Positions 1 through 5,777 of a DNA stretch of 7,229 nt are shown piece by piece (within the stretch, counting starts at the first letter, position 1; the number at the start of each line of letters is the position of its first letter). Position numbers and translations under genes: made by a program. Source of the DNA: Methanosarcinales archaeon (GTDB taxonomy: Archaea > Halobacteriota > Methanosarcinia > Methanosarcinales > Methanogasteraceae); NCBI GenBank assembly GCA_012961645.1, contig DTYY01000101.1, forward strand, positions 1-7,229, given 5' to 3'. The notes under the pieces were generated by a model. The model ran no database searches and was not told where the DNA came from. It saw only the letters and a list, made by a program, of their open reading frames with translations.

Positions 1-200
1 CTCACACCCGAAGATGCTCTCAGGATTACAGGTGCTCTTATGAGTATAGGGGCATTAAATTGAGAGGTCATAACTTTTGTGTAGTTACTTACAACCTCAT
101 CTGCGGCAATTGGGTTCTTCTCCTTTTCCACCTCACTCCAATCATCTGGGAGAATATATCTCAAGAGGTTGCGTGCAACTTCTTTTACCACTTCGCCCAT
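1..200 (-). CDS. Unrecognised protein, N-terminal 66 residues (3' end outside window)
   Basis: An open minus-strand frame starts with ATG at 200-198 and runs without a stop to the left edge, giving 66 complete codons. The first residues are MGEVVKEVARNLLRYILPDD and the last ones visible are PVILRASSGV. A Shine-Dalgarno sequence AAGGAG lies at 215-210 with a 9-base spacer, and an A/T-rich TATA-like box sits at 251-244. The visible part is soluble-looking, opening with a charged amphipathic helix followed by an acidic stretch rich in Glu, Lys and Asp, with no signal peptide or membrane segment. I do not recognise the family. The balanced residue composition and the ribosome binding site support a real gene over the plus-strand frames here, which are Cys/Pro/His-rich shadows. 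Nothing in the neighbourhood suggests a function. Confidence 0.65.
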   Translation of the reverse strand, partial: MGEVVKEVARNLLRYILPDDWSEVEKEKNPIAADEVVSNYTKVMTSQFNAPILIRAPVILRASSGV

Positions 201-209
201 GGTGCAATT

Positions 210-215
210 CTCCTT
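210..215 (-). promoter_or_regulatory. Shine-Dalgarno site of the left-edge gene
   Basis: AAGGAG on the minus strand, 9 bases before the ATG at 200. It fixes the start of the partial gene, because the nearest upstream ATG is in another frame. Confidence 0.55.
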
Positions 216-243
216 ATCTTCACCATTTTCTTACTTCCTTCTG

Positions 244-251
244 TTTTATTT
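244..251 (-). promoter_or_regulatory. Candidate TATA box for the left-edge gene
   Basis: AAATAAAA on the minus strand, about 45 bases before the ATG. Archaeal transcription usually begins about 25 bases after the box. That would put the start near 220-224 and leave a short leader containing the Shine-Dalgarno site. This is a composition-based guess only. Confidence 0.3.
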
Positions 252-323
252 GGCATATCCTCCATCTTCAAAGTCACCAAACCCCGGACTTAAGTACGGA
301 GCCTGCACACCAGCGTTTCCGTA

Positions 324-343
324 TTCGGCTTGACTGCGCCGAA
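324..343. repeat. Inverted repeat, 6-bp stem
   Basis: TTCGGC at 324-329 and GCCGAA at 338-343 are perfect reverse complements separated by 8 bases. It is the first of three inverted repeats in 150 bases. Confidence 0.5.
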
Positions 344-395
344 GTTCTGCATGCGACCAGCAAGTAGCAAAACCATGCGATTCTTGTGGAGTTTT

Positions 396-409
396 CATGG
401 GGTCCCATG
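396..409. repeat. Inverted repeat, near-palindrome
   Basis: CATGGG and CCCATG flank a 2-base centre (GT). The loop is too tight for all six pairs to form a hairpin, so it could be a dimeric protein-binding site or the base of a shorter hairpin. Confidence 0.45.
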
Positions 410-446
410 CACAATGAATCATAACTTGATACCACATAAAACTAAA

Positions 447-476
447 GCTCACTTTCGGATATCCGAAATCCTGAGC
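447..476. repeat. Nested stem-loop with 16-base perfect palindrome
   Basis: TTTCGGATATCCGAAA at 453-468 is a perfect palindrome. It is enclosed by a second complementary pair, GCTCA at 447-451 and TGAGC at 472-476. As RNA this folds into a 5-bp outer stem, a 1x3 internal loop, a 6-bp inner stem and an ATAT loop. As DNA the palindrome could serve as an operator. No protein or RNA family is recognised. Confidence 0.6.
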
Positions 477-898
477 ATCAGACACGAGACTCAAAATCAA
501 CAGCTTCAAAAAGAACGCCAACACCAGGACGGCATGACCACCCCCCCTCTTTTTTTGCGCTCGATCAACTTTTATGCGAACAGAACGTAGACTACCGCAG
601 TGAAACACCGGTTCTATCGCAAATCAAGCCACCATGTTTCAATCCCGGAAAACTCAAGATAAGTACTCTGCCGTGCTATTTAACCCGTTTACCGTGCGAA
701 GCACCGAATAAAACACCGCAACACCTGCAAAAGTCCCGCCGGTCAATGTGCCGCTCTCCCTTCCTTGCAATTGCGCAGATGGTGACGAATGACTGCGGTG
801 TGAGAATATTCAATGTGGTCTTGTACATGACCTGCTAACAGATGCAACTGTGCAGAACAGAATATCGATCTGCGGGGTTCATGGTTGGGATTCTGGAC

Positions 899-929
899 GT
901 GAGTCAGTGACATGCTGTTACGAACTCAC
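899..929. repeat. Two-part stem-loop
   Basis: GTGAGT (899-904) pairs with ACTCAC (924-929). Inside it, across a CA/GA internal loop, GTGAC (907-911) pairs with GTTAC (917-921) with one G-T wobble, leaving a 5-base loop. The plus strand continues with an A run, so this is not a plus-strand intrinsic terminator. Confidence 0.45.
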
Positions 930-1076
930 AAAAAAGTTTTGAGAGAAGCCGCCATGCAGCTTGGGTATGCGTTATGATGAGTAAAACGAGTACTGCCGTA
1001 GCGATGTCAGACCCCACGGCTTGGGCCTAATTCGGTATGCAGCGGCGGCAATTCCGCTTTGCGATGACCTGCGACG

Positions 1077-1088
1077 TAAAAGTTTATC
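1077..1088 (+). promoter_or_regulatory. Candidate TATA box for the DNA polymerase small-subunit gene
   Basis: TAAAAGTTTATC is centred about 30 bases before the ATG, and no Shine-Dalgarno sequence lies between. That spacing would suit a leaderless or nearly leaderless mRNA. Confidence 0.3.
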
Positions 1089-1112
1089 TCTCACCATCCC
1101 AAGTACAGATCA

Positions 1113-2648
1113 ATGCATGAATCATTGATCGTGGAGGAGTTTGCGAACGCAGGATATCAGATCAGTCCGGATGCGGTCGCGCTGATCGATTCGTGCCCGT
1201 CGCCTGACACCGTTGTGGAACAGGTGCTGCGATCACTGGATGACTCGGTGCTTGTGGTGTGCAAGCAGCACATAAGGTTCGATGATCAGGCGATCTCTGA
1301 AAAGGAATCATCTGAGAATCCGAGAAAGAAAACGCGCCCGGTCCAGCAACCCGTTGCACCAGAAATTCCCGGAGTGAACATATTATGCGATATCAGTAAC
1401 GAGTCAACCTGCGTCGGCGAATACAGCGAGTTTGTGCGGTACTTCCGGGACCGGTATGCACGGTTAAGCGGCGTAATCCGCAACAGGGTCACTGCGCGCC
1501 CGATCGAATCACTGCGAGCAGAAAGACTCAGGGATTATGGCAGCGTCTCGATCATCGGCATGGTTTCCGATATCAAGACCACTTCAAACGGCAACAAGTT
1601 AATCGAGCTTGAGGATCCAACCGGTATGTTCTCTGTGCTGGTCCGTCCGTCCGACCGCGATCTGTGGGAGATTGCAAGCGGCATCGTCCACGACGAGGTG
1701 ATCGGAGTGACAGGATCGCTCACTAGGGATGGCAGGCTGATGATCGTAAGTAACATCGTGATGCCCGATATCCCGAGCCAGCACAATCAGCAACTCCTGA
1801 GCAGTGGAAACGGGGACGGGAATGGCTCAAGTGAGGGCAGCGGTGAAGGAGACCGGCACTGCCCTGCAGCCCTGATCTCGGACGTGCATGTCGGAAGCAA
1901 CACATTTCTCGAGGATGCGTTCTGCGAATTCATCGACTGGCTCGGTGATGGCGATGCAGGCATTGATGGGAACGGCGCCTGCACCGGACCGGTACGATAC
2001 CTGATCATCGCAGGCGACCTCGTGGATGGCGTCGGAGTGTATCCGGGTCAGGAACATGAACTGGAGATCACCGATGTGTACGATCAATACAGACGTGCAG
2101 CAAAATATCTAAGAGCCGTTCCAAAGAATGTGCGGATCATCATCGCACCCGGCAACCACGACGCGGTGAGGCTGGCAGAACCGCAGCCAGCTCTTCCTGA
2201 GAAGATCAGATCAATGTTTGGGGATAATACAGTCTTTACAGGCAATCCCGCACTCATCGAGGTCGATGGCGTGCGCATACTGATTTATCACGGGCGATCG
2301 ATGGACGACCTGATCGCAACCATACCGAACATGAGTTATCAGCGTCCTGCAGAGGTCATGGTCGAGATGCTTCGACGCAGGCATATTGCACCCGCGTACG
2401 GTGGCAGAGTGTCCATAGCGCCTGAAGCAACGGATCATTTCGTGATCGACAAAATACCACACATCCTGCACTGCGGACATGTGCACACAATCGGAGTTGA
2501 CCGGTACAAAGGCGTTACCGTAGTAAATGCCGGAACATGGCAGTCCCAGACCGAGTTTCAGAAGCGTGTAAACCTTGAGCCGGTGCCGGCACATGCCGCG
2601 ATGATCGATCTTGCAACGCTTGGCACACGGATGGTCAGGTTTGCGTGA
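1113..2648 (+). CDS. polB: DNA polymerase II (PolD) small subunit DP1, 3'-5' exonuclease
   Basis: This is the 511-residue small subunit of the archaeal replicative D-family polymerase, which partners with the large catalytic subunit DP2 and supplies proofreading exonuclease activity. In order it shows an N-terminal helical region (about 1-55), a basic disordered linker (60-85), an OB-fold (about 143-215) and an Mre11-like metallophosphoesterase domain (252-511). The metal-ligand motifs are intact: DVH (D257, H259), GDLVDG (301-306), GNHD (347-350), H393 and GHVH (455-458), followed by VNAGTW. An active nuclease is therefore expected. The domains are joined by an unusual Gly/Ser/Asp/Glu-rich linker (229-248). 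Length is normal for methanogen DP1. The ATG at 1113 has no Shine-Dalgarno but a TATA-like box about 30 bases upstream. The DP2 gene is not in the window. Confidence 0.97.
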   Translation: MHESLIVEEFANAGYQISPDAVALIDSCPSPDTVVEQVLRSLDDSVLVVCKQHIRFDDQAISEKESSENPRKKTRPVQQPVAPEIPGVNILCDISNESTCVGEYSEFVRYFRDRYARLSGVIRNRVTARPIESLRAERLRDYGSVSIIGMVSDIKTTSNGNKLIELEDPTGMFSVLVRPSDRDLWEIASGIVHDEVIGVTGSLTRDGRLMIVSNIVMPDIPSQHNQQLLSSGNGDGNGSSEGSGEGDRHCPAALISDVHVGSNTFLEDAFCEFIDWLGDGDAGIDGNGACTGPVRYLIIAGDLVDGVGVYPGQEHELEITDVYDQYRRAAKYLRAVPKNVRIIIAPGNHDAVRLAEPQPALPEKIRSMFGDNTVFTGNPALIEVDGVRILIYHGRSMDDLIATIPNMSYQRPAEVMVEMLRRRHIAPAYGGRVSIAPEATDHFVIDKIPHILHCGHVHTIGVDRYKGVTVVNAGTWQSQTEFQKRVNLEPVPAHAAMIDLATLGTRMVRFA

Positions 2649-2757
2649 GACGTTTCCTGTTTCGGAGCCTGGGCTCTCGACGCCATCAAACAGCGCCCAG
2701 ACACCACGCTGCAGGATGTTTTTCAGGATCGACCCGATTGCCGACTTTGCGAAAAGG

Positions 2758-2771
2758 CCGGGACTGCCCGG
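2758..2771. repeat. GC-rich hairpin
   Basis: A perfect 5-bp inverted repeat CCGGG/CCCGG with a 4-base loop. It lacks a following T tract, so it is not called a terminator. Confidence 0.4.
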
Positions 2772-2960
2772 ACCCCCAGATACAACTGCTGATGTGCTAC
2801 TGCGATCATGTCTTTGTGTGGGTGTCCGGGATGAGTGAGATTGCAGATGTGATTTTCTCACAAGTTCTTCCAGAATCGTCTCCACCTGACACATGTACAG
2901 GTTCTTCCCGGATCATGATCAAGGCGCAAAGGTTATCTTTGGCGACCAGAGAAAGGCTAT

Positions 2961-2966
2961 AAGGAG
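2961..2966 (+). promoter_or_regulatory. Shine-Dalgarno site of tyrA
   Basis: AAGGAG ends 5 bases before the ATG at 2972. It decides the start codon and contrasts with the polymerase and amidase genes, which lack such a site. Confidence 0.75.
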
Positions 2967-2971
2967 CATTC

Positions 2972-4270
2972 ATGAAGATTCTGATCATCGGCGGCACAGG
3001 TGAACTCGGACAGTGGTTCACACGGTTTTTCGGGTGCCTCGGTCACGAAGTCGCGGTCCGGGGCAGAAGCGGCAGGGTCGATATTGCTCAGCGGCTCGGT
3101 GCCGTGTATGCACACGACCTGGATAGAGCGATCCGTGAGAGTGACATCGTTGTGATTTCAGTTCCTATCGATGTTACAGAGGCTACGATTGAAGAGATTG
3201 CTCCGAAAATGGTCAGTGGAAGTCTCCTTATGGATATGACCTCGATAAAGAAGATTCCGCTTGATGCGATGGAGCGTTTAGCCCCTGACGGTGTTGAGGT
3301 GATCGGCACGCATCCGATGTTTGGTCCGAGCATCCCTGACATCCGCGGGCAGACCGTGATGATCACGCCTTCGAGCAGATGCGGGCGTTGGCTTCCTGCC
3401 ATCATCGATCTCTTCGAGGGTGAGGGTGCTAACGTCGAGATCGTGGATGCAAAGACGCATGACCGGGTCATGGCAGTGGTACAGGGACTGACCCATTTCG
3501 CTTACATCAGCATCGGATCAACATTCCGGAGTCTCGATTTCGAGGTTTCGGAGTCAAGAAAGTTCATGAGCCCCGTGTATGAGATTATGCTCGATTTTGT
3601 CGGGAGAATACTTGGTCAGAACCCGCATCTGTACGCAATGATCCAGACGAACAACCCGGCGGTCGCAAAGGTGCGTGAAGCATTCATCGCCGAGTGTACG
3701 CGGCTGTCAGAACTCGTGAGCAGGAATTCTACTGAGGAATTCTATGATCTGATGAAGAACGCAGCATCCCACTTCGGAGACACGGAATCTGCGCTAAAGC
3801 GGTCTGATAAGCTGATCAATGCAAAAATTGCGGAAATTGAGGAGTTGATCCGTTCGATCGGCAGTGAAAAAGCGGTGCTGCATCTGCGTTCAGGGGTGAC
3901 GCACGTCGGCATCATCACAAGGGTCACTCCGAGAACCATCATCATGGATGAAGCGCGTAAGTCTGTTGAATTGAAGATAGAAAACATCAGATTGCTCAGT
4001 GATTCCGAGTTATACGACTGGAAACTTGCAAATCTGCGCAGGTTCAGGCGGGATATCTCGGTCATACTGCCTGACCGCGCAGACCCATCTGTGATCCGCG
4101 ATGTGATATCAGGAGTCGATGGCGTGGTCGGTGCGGATGTTATCGACCGGTATGAGCCGAAACAGAGCGCAACATTCCGGATCGAGATTCTTGGCGATCA
4201 CGATTCCAAGGAGGTCGAGAGCAGGGTCGAGGCGGTTCTTCTGGGTATCGGGTGCTTGCGGCGGGGGTGA
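2972..4270 (+). CDS. tyrA: Prephenate dehydrogenase, archaeal type with C-terminal extension
   Basis: This 432-residue enzyme oxidatively decarboxylates prephenate to 4-hydroxyphenylpyruvate in tyrosine synthesis. A Rossmann domain opens the protein with GGTGELG (7-13). The strand-2 end reads VRGRSGR (29-35), basic where NAD-specific enzymes have an acid, suggesting NADP. THPMFGPS (113-120) supplies the catalytic His, H114. LTHFAY (173-178) and SPVYEIMLDFVGRI (200-213) belong to the helical dimerisation domain; R212 aligns with the prephenate-binding Arg294 of E. coli TyrA, while E204 replaces its neighbouring Arg286. A beta-rich segment (about 300-342) and a ferredoxin-like C-terminus (about 358-432) follow. 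The C-terminus resembles the FDX-ACB domain of PheRS beta. Overall length matches methanogen TyrA proteins, which are longer than the bacterial enzyme alone. The start is fixed by AAGGAG. Confidence 0.93.
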   Translation: MKILIIGGTGELGQWFTRFFGCLGHEVAVRGRSGRVDIAQRLGAVYAHDLDRAIRESDIVVISVPIDVTEATIEEIAPKMVSGSLLMDMTSIKKIPLDAMERLAPDGVEVIGTHPMFGPSIPDIRGQTVMITPSSRCGRWLPAIIDLFEGEGANVEIVDAKTHDRVMAVVQGLTHFAYISIGSTFRSLDFEVSESRKFMSPVYEIMLDFVGRILGQNPHLYAMIQTNNPAVAKVREAFIAECTRLSELVSRNSTEEFYDLMKNAASHFGDTESALKRSDKLINAKIAEIEELIRSIGSEKAVLHLRSGVTHVGIITRVTPRTIIMDEARKSVELKIENIRLLSDSELYDWKLANLRRFRRDISVILPDRADPSVIRDVISGVDGVVGADVIDRYEPKQSATFRIEILGDHDSKEVESRVEAVLLGIGCLRRG

Positions 4271-4425
4271 GAATTACGTGTTCGGGAAAGCTCCGGGTAA
4301 GGGACCTGCAGACAGATGATTTTATCAAAATGGGGATCTATGCATCAATAGCCATGCCATCATGCAAACCATGAAATCAAAAACACAAGTTTCCCCACTC
4401 ACACCGGTTTTCCCGCCGGACAATC

Positions 4426-4437
4426 GTTAATAACTAT
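4426..4437 (+). promoter_or_regulatory. Candidate TATA box for the a,c-diamide synthase gene
   Basis: GTTAATAACTAT is centred about 25 bases before the ATG at 4456, with no Shine-Dalgarno sequence in between, so a leaderless transcript is plausible. Confidence 0.4.
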
Positions 4438-4455
4438 TGATACCCGTTTAAAACC

Positions 4456-5772
4456 ATGTCAGCCATATTGATCGCAGGAACACACAGCGGCGTTGGTAAA
4501 ACAACTGTCGCAATGGCGTTATTGGCTGCGTTTACACGCAGATGCACGGTTGCGCCGTTCAAGATCGGGCCCGATTACATCGATCCGAGCCACCACACCG
4601 CGATCTGCGGACGCCCGTCCCGAAATCTGGACACATTCATGATGGGCGAAGATGGTGTTTCAAAGACATTTGCGTCGGCGTCTGCAGGCGCCGATATCTG
4701 TGTGATCGAGGGCGCGATGGGGCTCTATGATGGCATGGGCGACACCGACATCGCATCCGCCGCGCACGTCGCACGGGTGCTCGATGTCCCTGTGATCCTT
4801 GTCGTCGATGTCAAGGGCATGTCCAGAAGTGCTGCCGCACTCATAAAGGGCTACCATGACTTCGATCCGCGGATCAACGTCGCCGGCGTGATTCTGAACA
4901 GGGTCGGAAGCCCTAAACACGGCGAAATGATCAGAAAAGCGATCCAGCAGGAACTGTCGGTCCCTGTTCTCGGGGAGATACCGAAATCATCGCATATAAC
5001 ACTTCCATCGAGGCATCTTGGGCTTTACATGGCTCATGAGGGGTATCACATGGATTATGTGCCCGCGCTAAAAGAACTTGCAGAGAATTGTATGGACCTC
5101 TCCGCGATCCGGGATATCGCAGAGCAGACCGGAGAAAGAGAGATAGTGGTTGGTGAGGATCATGCGAAGCACAATGTCGCGATCGGAATTGCCCGCGATC
5201 CCGCGTTCTGCTTCTACTACGCGGATATGATCGATTCACTGAAACGCCACGCAGACCTCGTATTCTTTAGTCCACTTGCAGACGACCTGCCCGACGTGGA
5301 TGGGCTCTATTTCGGGGGCGGGTATCCTGAGTTGTATGCACAGGAACTCTCGGCGCAGAGCAGGATCAGAAAACAGATCAGGGACGCAGCGGCAGGCGGA
5401 ATGCCGATCTATGGCGAGTGCGGGGGCATGATCTACCTCTGCGAGTCGCTGGTTGATCAGGAGGGGGCATCATATCCGATGGCAGGCGTGCTTCCTGGAG
5501 AGACCGAGATGACCCGCCGGCTGCAGGCGCTCGGATACACCGACGCAAGCGTATCTGAAACTCCGGTCGTGCGTGCAGGGAGAATTCGAGGACACGAGTT
5601 TCATTATTCGCGGACGCTGTGTGCCCCGGACGCCAGATTCGCGTACCTGATGAACCGGGGCAAAGGTATCAGGGACGGGATGGACGGGATGGTTGAGCAT
5701 GCCACGCTCGGAAGCTATATGCATGCGCCACCAAGTTTTGACGTGACCCGGTTTGTCGAGTCGTGCAGATGA
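4456..5772 (+). CDS. cfbB: Cobyrinate / Ni-sirohydrochlorin a,c-diamide synthase
   Basis: A 438-residue glutamine-dependent amidase that converts the a and c acetate side chains of a corrinoid or nickel tetrapyrrole to amides using ATP. The N-terminal ATP-binding domain (about 3-195) has the P-loop GTHSGVGKT (8-16), FKIGPDYIDPSHH (35-47), NLDTFMM (57-63), EGAMGLYDG (85-93) and VILNRVGSPKH (145-155). The C-terminal class I amidotransferase domain (about 241-430) has FGGGYPEL (286-293), nucleophile C322 in GECGG, and H423 in GSYMH. All key residues are present and the length is normal. In methanogens this family acts in coenzyme F430 synthesis (CfbB) and is usually annotated CbiA; one protein may serve both F430 and cobalamin pathways. 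The sequence alone does not separate the two. No other cofactor genes lie nearby. Its stop is 5 bases from that of the convergent surface-protein gene. Confidence 0.93.
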   Translation: MSAILIAGTHSGVGKTTVAMALLAAFTRRCTVAPFKIGPDYIDPSHHTAICGRPSRNLDTFMMGEDGVSKTFASASAGADICVIEGAMGLYDGMGDTDIASAAHVARVLDVPVILVVDVKGMSRSAAALIKGYHDFDPRINVAGVILNRVGSPKHGEMIRKAIQQELSVPVLGEIPKSSHITLPSRHLGLYMAHEGYHMDYVPALKELAENCMDLSAIRDIAEQTGEREIVVGEDHAKHNVAIGIARDPAFCFYYADMIDSLKRHADLVFFSPLADDLPDVDGLYFGGGYPELYAQELSAQSRIRKQIRDAAAGGMPIYGECGGMIYLCESLVDQEGASYPMAGVLPGETEMTRRLQALGYTDASVSETPVVRAGRIRGHEFHYSRTLCAPDARFAYLMNRGKGIRDGMDGMVEHATLGSYMHAPPSFDVTRFVESCR

Positions 5773-5777
5773 CCTGG

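Larger units (their letters stand above)
246..608 (-). other. Doubtful 120-codon minus-strand frame overlapping a structured block
   Basis: An open minus-strand frame runs from GTG (608-606) to TAA (248-246), ending 45 bases before the start of the left-edge gene. Its conceptual product has a basic N-terminus, a hydrophobic stretch at about residues 26-42, then SDA, which resembles a signal peptide. The rest is rich in Trp, Cys, His and Gly with no motif I recognise. There is no clear ribosome binding site before the GTG. The same DNA contains several inverted repeats: 324-343, 396-409 and 447-476. It may therefore be a non-coding repeat or RNA-encoding element whose open frame is accidental. 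I keep it as an uncertain entry, not as a gene. Confidence 0.2.
609..1112. other. Intergenic region without a gene
   Basis: About 500 bases upstream of the polymerase gene have no frame of useful length on either strand. I find no tRNA or rRNA signature. The stretch contains a stem-loop at 899-929, a small inverted repeat AGCGG/CCGCT at 1041-1058, and a weak TATA-like box just before the polymerase gene. Otherwise I see nothing in it. Confidence 0.6.
2649..2971. other. Intergenic region between the polymerase and tyrA genes
   Basis: This gap of 323 bases has no gene I can support. A hairpin CCGGG-ACTG-CCCGG sits at 2758-2771, extendable by two G-C pairs around a bulged A at 2772, with no T run after it. 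GATCATGATC at 2911-2920 is a 10-base palindrome. A 43-codon plus-strand frame (ATG 2831 to TAA 2962) ends so that its stop overlaps the tyrA Shine-Dalgarno site, but its sequence does not look like a typical protein. A minus-strand frame also stays open across most of the gap. Confidence 0.5.

Noticed and set aside
1..63. Plus-strand frame ending at TGA 61-63 that could be the tail of a gene
   Set aside because: Only 20 codons are visible and they overlap the minus-strand gene, which has a Shine-Dalgarno site and 66 protein-like codons.
60..367. Two overlapping plus-strand frames of 77 and 96 codons
   Set aside because: They lie opposite the better-supported minus-strand gene start, have no ribosome site, and are Cys/Pro/His-rich like antisense shadows.
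636..646. GTTTCAATCCC, resembling the start of archaeal CRISPR repeats
   Set aside because: It occurs once, with no spaced copies nearby, so there is no array.
974..980. ATGATGA, matching a box C of archaeal C/D guide RNAs
   Set aside because: No D box (CTGA) or D'/C' pair follows at the right spacing.
2211..2894. Minus-strand frame of 227 codons
   Set aside because: Most of it is antisense to the strongly supported polymerase gene. Only the gap part is mentioned as a weak lead.
2645..2962. Plus-strand 105-codon frame starting with a GTG that overlaps the polymerase stop
   Set aside because: No ribosome site, an atypical Arg/Cys/His-rich composition and no recognisable domain.
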